In this document: piece after piece, positions 21,327 to 32,400 of the stretch
Numbering within the stretch: the first letter of the stretch is position 1
How the letters are laid out: each line of letters starts with the position of its first letter
Source: Mastigamoeba balamuthi
Lineage: Eukaryota > Evosea > Mastigamoebida > Mastigamoebidae
Assembly: GCA_902651635.1 (NCBI GenBank)
Contig: CACRSC010000063.1
Span: 62,001-126,000 of the forward strand
Reading direction: 5' to 3'
DNA: 64,000 nt
Notes under the pieces: model-generated
Seen by the model: the letters and a program-made list of their open reading frames with translations, nothing else
Told to the model about the DNA's origin: nothing
Databases searched by the model: none
Made by a program: the position numbers and the translations under genes

Positions 21327-24300
21327 TCACGTTCTGCGCGGGGGCGCTGGCAGGTTGCGCTTGCCGAACGGAGACCCCACGGCCTGCTGGCCCGACGGCA
21401 TGCTGGGCAACTGCCTCTGCGCCGAAGCCATCGGCGGCGAGTGCCCGCGCATGCTGCCCATCACAGGAGACCCGCCACCCGGGCTCCCGTGTGTCGCCTG
21501 CGGGGGGCCCTGGGGCACAGGCGGCGGCGTCGAGTTGCCGCTCAGGTGGGGACCTCCGGGCGGCAAGGGTGGCGGGCAGGATGCGTGCGCAGGCACAGAC
21601 TTCCACACACGGTGGGCGTTGTCGATGAGGATCTGCACAAACTCGGCTGCGTGGGGCAGCCTCAGCGACGACTCGACGGTCTCCTCCTTCGGCCGCAAGA
21701 TGTTGGGAGCAAACATGAGGGCCAGGTTCCTCGCTGCCAGGGCGGGGGTGAGCGATGGAGTTGGAACACGCAGGAAGGCGCGCTGTACAGTTCATCAGGT
21801 TCTTGGACGAGTGCTCCGCGACCTTGCGGAGGAAAGTGATGAGGAACTTTAGCAGAGTCTGGTTCGTCAGCGGCAACGCCTGCACGATGTTGACCAGCCG
21901 CGGGATTTGCTGCTCCCCCTTGACCTCGCACATGTCCAGACACGCCTCGTACTGCTGGAACGTCATCAGCGGCTCCGGCATCTCCCTGAAGAAGACTACG
22001 CAGGGGCATCAGTCATTCGCGCACGCCGAGGGATTGCTCTGCCTTGCTTGCCTTTCAGCAAGCTGGCTATGGTGTGAGGCCAGGCCTTCTCGACAAGCGT
22101 CTCGACTTCTGGGCTCCATCCGTTGTCCATGCGCTTCTTGAGCTCCTGCACTTCCGCAAGCGAGCCGGCAACGCGGAACAGGCCCTCGAAATCGAGCGAA
22201 GCGGGCGTTGACAGGCACTCGATCATCTTCTCCACCTCGATGGGGACCGAGTTCAGGCGGTCCTCCTTGGCCAACAGGGTGTTCAGGTCGTTCCCGAATA
22301 CTGTTGTACCATTCGAGGTAAGCCCGGGAAAAGAAGCTCTTAGCAGGCTGAATGGTGATATGGAGTACCCATGTTGTCGTTCTTGTTGTGGTGAAGCAGC
22401 GCCATAATCTCCTTGGTGATGTTCTCCTTTTCAAAGTCCGAGCGGAACACGATGTAGCACGACAGCGACGATGACGAGATGTGCATTGTCGCGGGGTCGT
22501 CCTCCTTCTCCAGCTTGAGCCCCTCGATCGACGTGTGGTCCTGCAAGAGCAGGAACGCGGGCGATGAGCACAAGGCATAGTGGCACACCGATGTCGCTGC
22601 TGTGGCTCTTTTGCACCGTCACGTGGTTGCCGTCTGCGAAGAGGATGAGGTCGGAGAAGATATACATGCGGCGCTGCGTCTGCTTCTTTGCCTTCTTGAC
22701 AGAAAACGTAACTCCGAGGTCGCGAATGAACCGCCTATCACCCCCGTCCAGCAGCTGTGGCGGGGTGACCCCAGTGTCAGAGCAATTACTGCGAACAGAG
22801 AGATAGAGTGAGACTGATGTGCACCTTGGTTCCCTCGAGGAGAGTCTGGACCTGCACGACCTTCTGCCTGCAGTGCGACATCTCGTACGAGATCTTTACG
22901 ACGTTGTTGATCTGCTTCATCAGCGTGGCTGCGTTCGCCAGCGACTCGACCTCGGCGATACCGTACTTCTTGGGCCTCGTGTTGTCCACCATCGTCTGGA
23001 TTTTTTCCGCGTGGTCAGACCCCCGGGGGTGGGAGAAGGGAGGCGGGTCGAGGGTGCCTGCAGGAAGATCTCGTAGTTTGTGATCTGGTTCAGGGGGCAG
23101 GGCAGAAGCTCCGAGAGGTTGATGTACTTCATGATGCCCTCGCATCTCGTGGTGACGTCGAGCATCCAGCTCGCAAACGCGCTGTTGGTCTCCTCGAGCC
23201 TGAGGCACATGGCCACCGCCGCCGGGCAGTTCTTCACGTACTCGCCGTAGATGCGGAGCTTCGGGGCGATGGCGATGAACACGTCGCCCACCCCGCGTAC
23301 GTTCTTCCTCGGCTTCCTCTCAACGGGCGGGGCTGGCTTGCCCTCCTTTGCCGCCTTCTCCCTCTCCTGCTTCCTCTTCTCCTCCTGCTCCTGCTCCTCC
23401 TTGGTCTTCTTGGGCGGCCTCAACTGCATGTCTGCAGTGAGACTCGTCGCTGGTGCCACATTCTCTGCCGCACGTTTGCGAGCAGCGCGAGCATCTCCAG
23501 GTGGACGCGCAGGATGTCCTCGGCCGTCCCGAACACGACCTTGATCTCGGCAGTGGACAGGACAGGCTTCAGGTCGTGCTTCAGGTCGCGCAGCGGCACC
23601 AGGTATTTCTGCAGACGTCACAGGACCGGGCAATTGCAATTGGAAAAACGGCACTCTCGCTGCCCGGGGGAGCAGAGGCAAATTTGGACTCACCTCGACG
23701 ACGGTCTTGATCTTGTCGACAAACTCGTCCTCGGTGCGGCAGAGGTCCTCGAACGCGTCGTTGCGCTTGATGTCGAGCTCGTCCGACTCGACGTCCTCCT
23801 GGGCCGACGCCGCCTTCTGCGCCTGCGCGGACGTCGGGCTGGGCGGCAGCTCCGCGGCCTCGCTGCCACGCGCCCCTCGTGCCGCTTGCTGCCCAGTGGG
23901 AGGAGGGGGGGGGGGGGGGGTAGGCGGGGGTTGTGTCAGGGGCCGGCCACCGGGGGAGGCCACGGGTACCATCACGCTGCTCACTTTGTTGGCGACCTCC
24001 TCCTCGTCGGCCAGCAGCGTCTTGAGCTCTTCCTGTTCCCGTCCCGCCCAGCCGCCCTGTCGTCAGCCAACAGTCACCCCCGCACAGCAGTGCGCCCAGG
24101 GGGCTCAGGCGCGCGTGGGGGGAGAGGGGCGCACGATGGCGGGCAGCGACACGTCGGGCGAGACAGGGGACTGCGACCTGAGGGTCTGGACGACGGTCTT
24201 GGCCTTGTCGGGCCCCACGAGCATCGTCAGCGCCAGCTCAGCGATGCGCTCTCTCTGTGGTGGCGCCCCAGGGGCAGCGCAGGACGCGCACCACGCGCAG

Positions 24301-24473
24301 CAGCCACGCGTGAGCCCTGTCGGGGAACGGTCGGCGGGGGGAGGGGCCCGCGGGAGGGGCCCAGGGCCGGGTGTGCGCACGCGGTCGTCGTGGCGGCCGT
24401 GGCGCGACGGCTTCGGGGGAGCAGTGCTGGGCGCCTGCTCGACTGAGATGCGCGTGGGCGTCAAACGGCTCAT
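21327..24473 (-). CDS. RhoGEF (DH)-PH-RhoGAP protein
   Basis: One protein that should both load and unload Rho/Rac GTPases. From the N-terminus: a Pro-rich start (MSRLTPTRIS...), a helical segment (EELKTLLADEEEVANK), then a DH domain (RTEDEFVDKIKTVVE / KYLVPLRDLKHDL ... CPLNQITNYEIFLQ / TMVDNTRPKKYG) with a Lys/Glu-rich insert. A PH domain follows (RRFIRDLGVTFSVKK...RRMYIFSDLILFAD). The RhoGAP domain reads DFEGLFRVAGSLAEV, with the catalytic arginine finger in GLFR, then PLMTFQQYEACL, NQTLLKFLITFL and LMFAPNILRP. A Gly/Pro-rich tail ends at 21327. About ten exons. The first exons (ATG 24473; donor at GTGCGC) are the least certain. Combined GEF-GAP proteins occur in amoebozoans. It is head-to-head with the SNARE gene, 236 bp apart. 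Confidence 0.88.
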
Positions 24474-24709
24474 CGGTGCAGCTGCTGGGGGGCCTGGGTC
24501 GCTCAGAGGCGCGCAGGGGGACGATGCGGGGGATGCCTCCCGGGCTGCAGGCTGTGGAGGGCGTGTGGGCGACTGCCGGTTGCGAAGCACGCGTGTGGGG
24601 AATAAAAAAGAAAGCAACCGCAAAAATCGCACCCCGTCATGCAGAAAAAAACCTGCACTGCATCCAGACCCGCGCCTGGCGGCCTGCTCGCGGCAGCGCC
24701 CCACTCCCT

Positions 24710-25411
24710 ATGGCGGTCGACCAGCTGGTTGCCCTGCAGCGGGCCACGAAATGGGGAGGATATGCAAATCTGCATGCAACTCTTCAACAATTTCAGTATC
24801 TGACCCGGCAAATGGCGGCACGCGGGCGTCTGGTCCGCGTCTCTCTCGCAGACAGCGAGCGCGACGCCCAGACCCGCGAGAGAGCCCTCAGCGAGCTGGC
24901 CGAGGGTGCTCCCCGCGTCCCCCGCGGCCTCCTCTGAGCCCCCCCCTCGCCCCACCCCGCCCGCAGACGTCCGGGGCCTCAGGGAGATACGCGAGCAGAT
25001 GGCCGACGTGGTCGCTGCGCAGGGCCAGTCGCTCGAGTCCGAGGCGCTGCAGGTGGAGGCCTCGGCGGCACGCGCGGAGGAGGCTGTCCGCAAGGCCCGC
25101 GACGCGCACGTGCTCCACGCCAGCGCCGAGGCGAAGAAGGTACCGGGGAAAATGCGGCGCAGATGCGGTGAGCCAACTTGTGTATTCTCATGGCCCTGCA
25201 ACAACAGTACGAGCTGGCTGGCACGGCAGTCGGGACGGCAACAGGAGCGATTGTGGGGTTTGTGGCTCCGGGTCTTGGCAACATCATTGGGGCTGCTGTC
25301 GGCGGCGCTTGCGGGCTGGCTGTTGGCGCAGCTGTTGGGAGACTGAATTCATACCTTGCCCTGTCGGAGGTTGCAAAGCAGGACGACCACCTCGCATCGA
25401 ACAAGAGGTGA
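24710..25411 (+). CDS. Syntaxin-17-like SNARE with glycine-rich membrane hairpin
   Basis: Three exons fit in phase (24710-24905, 24967-25139, 25208-25411), giving about 190 residues. Residues about 67 to 123 form a heptad SNARE motif (VRGLREIREQMADVVAAQG then SLESEALQVEASA), with Gln in AAQG at the expected ionic zero layer, so a Q-SNARE. The last exon does not encode the usual single anchor. It gives a long glycine-zipper hydrophobic stretch (GTAVGTATGAIVGFVAPGLG, then IIGAAVGGACGLAVGAAVG) followed by a short polar tail. That layout is the hallmark of syntaxin 17, whose hairpin inserts into closed autophagosomes and ER-mitochondria contacts. The N-terminal region is short against animal STX17 (about 300 residues). 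Function is inferred from architecture. Confidence 0.72.
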
Positions 25412-27985
25412 CTACAGCCTATCGTAGGCTGGTGCCCCTATGATTGAATTACACACTGCATTTCACAGTATTCCGGACATGCTCGCTACACAACTAACGT
25501 TGCGTGTTGGTCCCGTGTTCAGCAAGCTCCCCATACCTGGTTTCTTTTTTTTCATTTTTCTGATATCCTTCTTTTCATTTTCTTGTATCAATTGATCTTC
25601 AAAGAGAGCTTTTAACACAATATACTCTGTATGACTTCTCCTATGTTGAATAGTCAGGCCTGTAAATAGAAATTCCAGCCCAAATGCAATTTGCTGAGGT
25701 CATAATTAGGTCACAGGATGCCCTCACAATCTCGTTCTGTGTGCAGTTAAACCATATTCAAATAATGGTTTGGGCCACCAGCAATTTAAACAAGGGCCAG
25801 CTTGAATGCCCTTGAAACATCTACCAACAATGCACACCTGAGGATAATACAGGGAAAGTTCGTGGTCTCCCATGGCTGACAGACCCAGTGAATGGCTGAG
25901 CCTTCTCAGCCAGTACATCCAAGTCCCCCTCTCCTGTGGCCAAATTGATTCTTACTGTGCTTCCTGCCTTTTTTGGCATCTACTCCTTGGTTCCCTCCTT
26001 GGCTTCTGCTTCAGAAGAAGGACCATGATACACAAGCTCAGGGATATTGAGAAGTGATTCTCAGCCCCACTTGTACAGGATGTACTTGATCTACCTTTAC
26101 CAGAAACGGCAGGTGCTTCCTGCTGTTGATCATCTTGATGTGGATCCACTCATTGATATAGAAAATCTTCTTGGTGTTACACATGGTATCATGTCTGTGA
26201 GGTTGATCAGACAGTCATAGTTGCCCATGACTGGGTCAGTAAGGGCCTCATCAATGAGACTGCACTTCATTTTTTCTGTACTGACACATCTTGAGCTTGT
26301 TGAATGTTACCAGCATCTGCATGGCTCAGTCCAAAAGATGATTGCCAATTTAGAAGCAAAACTCTGTACCACAGGAAGGCATTTGTCTTTTTGTCGTGAC
26401 TGTGTGGAGTTATATGGAACTCGATATGGGCTATCCGATTTCGCACTTTAATCCGATTTCGATCGAATAATTATCTGCGAATCTGTTGGCAATTTGGTCT
26501 GAAAAACGGCTGCCTCAGTTTCAAGCAGAGCTTCACACTATCTGTGCACTTTCCAGGTGGGATTATGATGATTCTCATAGAAGGCAATTGTTATAAGTGT
26601 ATTTCCCGATTTAAATCGCGAAAAGTTTCAGTGGACCCATTGGTCCTTCTGAAGACTTGGACTCCACACTGCACAGTTGAAGTCATGCAGTTTGAACTCA
26701 GATATCTTGTGAAAAGTGGTAGTTTCCTTTTGCTTTTGCTGTGATTCACATGGTGTGTGAACTGTCTGAATGTGCTCTAAGAAAGATAGAGCTGTCTCCT
26801 CTGGAATGTCAGCATGATCTCCCTCTAGCAGCCAAATCTCTGTGAAAAGTGTACATAATTAATTACCTGTGCTATGATAAGTTCTGATATCTGAGATCAT
26901 TTCATACTGGTTGAAGACAGCAGAGTGGATCTGAGCTGTGTGGACAAGTTTTAAAAAAACGAGCATGCTGGAAAGGAGATGGAACTGTGAGCTGGTAGTT
27001 CAGGTATGCTTCATTCACAGTTTCATAGTAGATGAATCTCTTTTCCCCTGACTGAACCTTGCTCTTCCTTTTCAGCCAGTCACAAAGTGCTGCTGCCTTG
27101 GGAGCTGCAAAACAATGAGAGTGGGCCATCAAAAGGGATGTACTGGCTGGAAAGGATGAGAAACGTGACTTCTCATCAGCTAGGTCGGCCTGGTCTTCTT
27201 GCTCCTTAAGTTCTTCCCCTTGTTCTTCTTCCTCTCAGCATTGAACCTTCTAAATGGTCCTTTCCTTAAGTCTGGTCAGACTGGCAATCCTCCTGTCACA
27301 GTGTTAATCAATGAAAAAACAAAGGAAACTACACTGCAGAGTCATTTGGAAGAAGGGCAAGAGTGATGTAACACAGCTGTCCTGATTCCTACTGTCCACT
27401 CACAGTATGTCTATTGATCACAGAAGATGGAGAGGACTGCTCTGAAGAGATTCAAAGATGCTGCTCAATTGCCTTGTTCATAATTAGTATTAGGAAACGG
27501 GATTCCATACCTTCCAAAGGGCACAAGTATCAAGAGTATCTTCCTCTGCAAGATTCTCAAGCATTTTAACTCTCTTCATGATCATCTGTGTCTTGAATGT
27601 GAGGGCCCAAAATGCCATTTTGGAAGCTCTTTCTGGGTGCTAATTCGCGATTTTCTCAGTGCTGATAATATACAGAACTGCGAAGGAATGAAGAATTCGT
27701 CAATACCAGGATTTGGGTTTCTGATTGTGCTGTGTGCTTGCCCTTGAACAAAAGCCTCTGCAGAAATAATGTGCAATGATATACATCAGATATTAAAGGT
27801 ATTGCATATGTTGTCAGATATTATCAAACACGAATGTATATCATTGCACATTAGTTGCAAACAGACCTTCTTTGGGTGTTGGTTGGCAAGATAGCAGGCA
27901 CAGCAGAGCCAGACAGCTTCTGGGGGCCTTCTTTTTGGTATCCTCCTTGAGGGCAATGATGAGAGGGCTGCTGGCATGCATTTAA
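25412..27985. other. AT-rich region, no gene supported
   Basis: About 2.6 kb of AT-rich sequence with scattered short frames on both strands and no recognisable domains or coding-like codon bias. A perfect inverted repeat lies at 27767-27853. It resembles the first 2 kb of the window in composition. Confidence 0.4.
27767..27853. repeat. Perfect 20-bp inverted repeat with 47-bp loop
   Basis: Left arm 27767-27786 (TAATGTGCAATGATATACAT) and right arm 27834-27853 are exact reverse complements. The loop itself contains CAGATATTA twice. It could be a foldback or MITE relic or a hairpin RNA; nothing ties it to a gene. Confidence 0.6.
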
Positions 27986-28218
27986 GGGGCATGGTTGCAA
28001 TTGAAGGCCTCACATGAGAAGGAGGAAGGGCGTTTTTTCTTCATGTTGAAGGGAAAATGTATGAGAAAGCTTGCTCTAATGCATCTCAGGTAGCTTGTGT
28101 CCAGTCCCAGAACCCAATGTTATCTCTTTGTCCATGTTACTGTTGTTATCATTTGTCACTGGCTCTAATGCACTTATAGTTCATGCACATTTGTTACTTG
28201 AATGAACTGTCCTTGCAG
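27986..28218. repeat. Direct repeat R1, copy A
   Basis: About 233 bp, nearly identical to 29078-29310. It is part of the duplicated block around the single N at 29066. Confidence 0.8.
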
Positions 28219-28224
28219 GTACTT

Positions 28225-29065
28225 GAGGGGTATTGCAGTCTTCACCAACATGAGAAACAAGTGGGTTGTGAACATAATTTATCTCTTCTTTTCTAAACCT
28301 CTAAACAGCTTTTCATTCTCTTTCATTGTAGTGAATTTCAATTTTGAGAGTTGTTAAACTGTATTGAAACAGAGCATAAACTGTCTTTAGTAATTGTACT
28401 AAGCATCACTTACTCTCAAAGAAGGATCCAGGAACATATCCACGGGACACACCAATTTCCACAAGCCACCAGCCACTGGTGTCCTTTCGAACCACATTGG
28501 CAACAGCTCCCTGGAAAAATGACAATTCAACAGAGGATGCTGCAATGTAGTCGCCTCGTGCCACTGCCCTTTCTTGCCCACTCTTACATTTCAGGACACT
28601 CTCGAGAATGAGTGAACATGGCTGCTGCTCTAGCTCAACAACAATCAGTGACCCAGAGTCAATAACGCCTGTTACAACGAGGTCTATCTCGGGCTCCATT
28701 AGAATTTCATGCTCCGACTTGATGAATGAGAACTGGCGAATGTCATAGCCCCAACAATTCCGGATATGGAACAACGTTCCGTTGCATTTCTGAGTGACCT
28801 TGTCCTTTAGAAATGCCTGCGTGACCTCTAGGTCCATTGTGGTAGAGCAGAACGTGTGCCACGTAATGCAATTTCCTTTTCTGTAGTGCTGACTATCGGT
28901 AGATACTGCATTCGAGATCCCACGGTACAGCGACACTCCTGGCCCACCAATACGTGGCAACTTCCGCAGAGCTCGAAGGAGGAGGAACAAAAGGCCCCGG
29001 ATCCTCCGTAGGTCGAGCATTCCCCTCTCGTACAGCGCTGCATTGATCACTCGGTAGGGGTTTTC
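28225..29065. repeat. Direct repeat R2, copy A (partial copy of the LRR-ART-SH3 3' end)
   Basis: About 841 bp, nearly identical to 29833-30673 (offset 1,608). On the minus strand, 28,406-29,050 repeats the ART-SH3 end of the gene at 30,014-32,221. The copy stops abruptly at the N at 29066, so it is most simply the end of a separate contig or allele, not a second gene. Confidence 0.8.
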
Positions 29066-29077
29066 NTGCTATTTGGA

Positions 29078-29310
29078 GGGGCATGGTTGCAATTGAAGGC
29101 CTCACATGAGGAGGAGGAAGGGCGTTTTTTCTTCATGTTGAAGGGAAAATGTATGAGAAAGCTTGCTGTGATGCATCTCAGGTAGCTTATGTCCAGTCCC
29201 AGAACCCAATGTTATCTCTTTGTCCATGTTACTGTTGTTATCATTTGTCACTGGCTCTAATGCACTTATAGTTCATGCACATTTGTTACTTGAATGAACT
29301 GTCCTTGCAG
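29078..29310. repeat. Direct repeat R1, copy B
   Basis: Second copy of 27986-28218, just after the N at 29066. Confidence 0.8.
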
Positions 29311-29832
29311 TTCATCTTCTGTCTTACCTATGTTGCTGCATTGAAGTCCTCTTCTATTCTGTCCATTATGTAGTGATCTGTCTCTGGAATTAGATCATCT
29401 GAAGTGTGTTAGAACATTATAGTGCCTCATGTGCTCATTTACAATAAATGAGATCTATTATATTCCATAGGTCCAGATCTCCGTATTATGTGGGCATAAC
29501 AATATGTGCTCTTCTAATCCTGGCTGCAGGGCTGATCTTACCCACTGCTTCATTCTTCAGGGTGTGTAAGAGGGTCTTAAAGAACAGCAAACTTATGAAG
29601 CCAAAAAAGAATAAGAATTTGATATCAGCAAGTCATGGTATCTGAACTGGCTTAAGAGGAAACAATGAAGCATGCACCATTTCTGATATTGACTGCATAT
29701 ATAATTCTGGCCAGCCTGGGTTGACTTGCTGCTTAAAGGAGCTCTTGGAAGAGTTCTTCATGAGTTGAATTGTAGTTTGAGAAGTGTCTTTGCTACCGTG
29801 TCACGTATTTATTACGCTACACACGGGGGGGG
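29311..29832. other. 522-bp segment present in copy B only
   Basis: In copy A only six bases separate R1 and R2; in copy B this AT-rich 522 bp lies between them and ends in a G-rich run. It is probably an insertion or deletion difference between haplotypes. No coding domain is recognised. Confidence 0.5.
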
Positions 29833-30673
29833 GAGGGGTATTGCAGTCTTCACCAACATGAGAAACAAGTGGGTTGTGAACATAATTTATCTCTTCTTTT
29901 CTAAACCTCTAAACAGCTTTTCATTCTCTTTCATTGTAGTGAATTTCAATTTTGAGAGTTGTTAAACTGTATTGAAACAGAGCATAAACTGTCTTTAGTA
30001 ATTGTACTATGCATCACTTACTCTCAAAGAAGGATCCAGGAACATATCCACGGGACACACCAATTTCCACAAGCCACCAGCCACTGGTGTCCTTTCGAAC
30101 CACATTGGCAACAGCTCCCTGGAAAAATGACAATTCAACAGAGGATGCTGCAATGTAGTCGCCTCGTGCCACTGCCCTTTCTTGCCCACACTTACATTTC
30201 AGGACACTCTCGAGAATGAGTGAACATGGCTGCTGCTCTAGCTCAACAACAATCAGTGACCCAGAGTCAATAACCCCTGTTACAACGAGGTCTATCTCGG
30301 GCTCCATTAGAATTTCATGCTCCGACTTGATGAATGAGAACTGGCGAATGTCATAGCCCCAACAATTCCGGATATGGAACAACGTTCCGTTGCATTTCTG
30401 AGTGACCTTGTCCTTTAGAAATGCCTGCGTGACCTCTAGGTCCATTGTGGTAGAGCAGAACGTGTGCCACGTAATGCAATTTCCTTTTCTGTAGTGCTGA
30501 CTATCGGTAGATACTGCATTCGAGATCCCACGGTACAGCGACACTCCTGGCCCACCAATACGTGGCAACTTCCGCAGAGCTCGAAGGAGGAGGAACAAAA
30601 GGCCCCGGATCCTCCGTAGGTCGAGCATTCCCCTCTCGTACAGCGCTGCATTGATCACTCGGTAGGGGTTTTC
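29833..30673. repeat. Direct repeat R2, copy B
   Basis: Second copy of 28225-29065; it includes the 3' end of the LRR-ART-SH3 gene. Confidence 0.8.
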
Positions 30674-32221
30674 CTGATGGTGAGAAGCTCCCATCTCGAA
30701 CGTGTAGAGTGAAATCACAGCTACATCCTCGTCAGTGAGCAGATATTCCTTCTTCACATCAACGGGGACATCCCTCGCAAGCTCCATGCAGGCTTCCACA
30801 AGCTTACAGGACTGTAAGATTAGAGGAAGAGTTGTGCATAATACCGTTTCTGGGTCTTGCAATCCAGCATCGGCAACCGCAACACGGAAAGAAGGGGGAG
30901 AGTAGTTGCTTGGGAAGAGCTTCCCCAGGTCTCCGAGCCTCGTGAGATTTCCGCCAACGCCCCCATCGTCGAACATCCTCGCCGATAATTCTGTGGCCTG
31001 CCTGTGCTCTGGCAACGGAGCCATTGCTGCAGCCGGTGCCAGGGACTCATCCGGGACAGCCGGCTGAGATTCTCCGGACTCTGCAATTGCCTGGAGGATA
31101 ACACATACGTCCCCGCTTGAGACAGCTCGCAGTTTGTCATTCGAGAGCGGATTTCCTTGTACTGTTCCATTGCTTCAGAACGAGCAAAAGCGCGAATCGA
31201 TTACCGTACATCCAAATTTGGTCAGCGACCCCAACGACGTAAAACTGGACGGAACACCTCGCAATAGGTTGTTCGACGCTGCAATGGCTCAGCCAGCGTG
31301 TGGTCACAGAGAAGGCGAACCATCCAAGGCTGTGAGCTTGGGCAGGGTGCCGATGCTCTCAGGGAGGCTCTGGAGCCGGTTGTTCTGTACTGGGGACATG
31401 ATCAGGCTGGCAGATGAAGGTGGGTGTGTACGCCAGAGTTGGGTCAGTCGCGTGAGCTTCCCTATGCTGGCGGGAATTGTGTGCAGCTGGTTGTTGTTCA
31501 CTGAGGGGTCCTGGTGGTCAGTGGGGCTGGTTCACAGCAGGTCTACCAACCCCACAGCTCTGCCAAACTGCTCAGCTCGCAAATCTGCTCGGGAAGCTCA
31601 GAGAGATTGTTGTAGTGCACTGCGAAATAGACGTGAGACTCCCGAGAGCTTCGTTCGTACAGCCGAGTACTGTGAGGTGTTTTAGTGCACCGATCTCGGG
31701 CGGGACACTCGTCAGCACGTTGTTCCCCACTACGGACCCGGAAAGAGGGTCAAAGGAACTCTCAGGGAGTGGCTCGTACAGCCCAGACTTGTCAGGGACG
31801 TGAGGCACCCTATCTCTGCAGGGAGCTTTGCTATCTTGTTTTTGCTCGCTGCAGAGTATCTTGTGTCAGTTGTACGTGAGCATTACGATAACGGCCCACA
31901 CCCATCAGAACGGCGAGCTTGGGAAGCCGTCCGATCTCAGACGGCAGCGTCGTGAGCTGGTTCTCGTACACTGCTGGCACGTGAGAGGCGCTGGGATGGC
32001 GTTGTTGCTTGCCCCTGAGGTTCTGCAGACGGGTGAGAGTGCCAATCTCCGGTGGGATCGAGACGAGATCGCTCATGGCCACTGCGAAGGCCTGTGAGAC
32101 CACAGGTGCAAGGCCGGTCCTGAGACGCACGAGAAAGGTCATCCACGCTGCTGCGGACTAGCTTTGTGTAGACACCGTTCGGCGTCGGACAGGAGAGGGT
32201 AACTGAGTTTGCCGAGTGCAT
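30014..32221 (-). CDS. Leucine-rich-repeat, arginine-type ADP-ribosyltransferase, SH3 protein
   Basis: Eight LRRs, an ART domain and an SH3 domain in about 580 residues. Each LRR (for example ENQLTTLPSEIGRLPKLAVL, NNVLTSVPPEIGALKHLTVL) lies on its own 69-nt exon, and every intron is phase 1 at the same repeat position. LQGNPLSNDKLRAV caps the array. The last exon holds the ART fold with the R-S-ExE triad: Arg in SLYRGIS, Ser in FCSTTMDLEVTQAF and Glu in SEHEILMEPE. This is the pattern of C-type arginine-specific mono-ADP-ribosyltransferases. The SH3 reads VELSFFQGAVANVV, TSGWWLVE and GYVPGSFF. No signal peptide, so likely cytosolic: LRR and SH3 would choose partners and ART would modify them. 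Start at ATG 32221, 45 bp after an AAATATCTC element. The stop overlaps a GTAAGT, so a further exon is possible. All catalytic residues are present. Confidence 0.85.
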
Positions 32222-32400
32222 GAGTGGGTCTGCTTACTGGAAGGCAAATTAACAATTGGGCCAATCGAGATATTTCTCTCGTATCCGATCACAGAGTCCT
32301 TTCTACTTCTCTGTCTCGGGAACTGTGTGCAGTGAATTCGTGAAACTGAATCACAATGGCATGCAGACTGGAGCCATTTCATGCTATCACCAAGCCTTGT
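32222..32400. other. Short spacer between tandem minus-strand genes
   Basis: Promoter of the LRR-ART-SH3 gene and 3' flank of the first FG-GAP gene. Confidence 0.5.
32267..32275 (-). promoter_or_regulatory. AAATATCTC promoter-type element
   Basis: Minus-strand AAATATCTC, 45 bp before the ATG at 32221; identical to the element at 2910. Confidence 0.45.

Noticed and set aside
25950-26260. Coding-looking fragments on the minus strand near 26,100
   Set aside because: Short phrases in different frames with no family I could name; too weak to call a pseudogene.
26902-27132. Open frame on the minus strand in the AT-rich island (and others at 25,872, 26,221 and 27,786)
   Set aside because: No recognisable domain, no codon bias and no splice pattern; lengths are what chance gives in such sequence.
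28406-29050. Second ADP-ribosyltransferase gene
   Set aside because: Nearly identical to the end of the gene at 30,014 and cut exactly at a single N; best explained as contig overlap, not a paralogue.
31304-32142. CRISPR-like array from regularly spaced LRR exons
   Set aside because: The spacing comes from 69-nt LRR exons and similar introns; the repeats are protein-level, not identical DNA, and the genome is eukaryotic.
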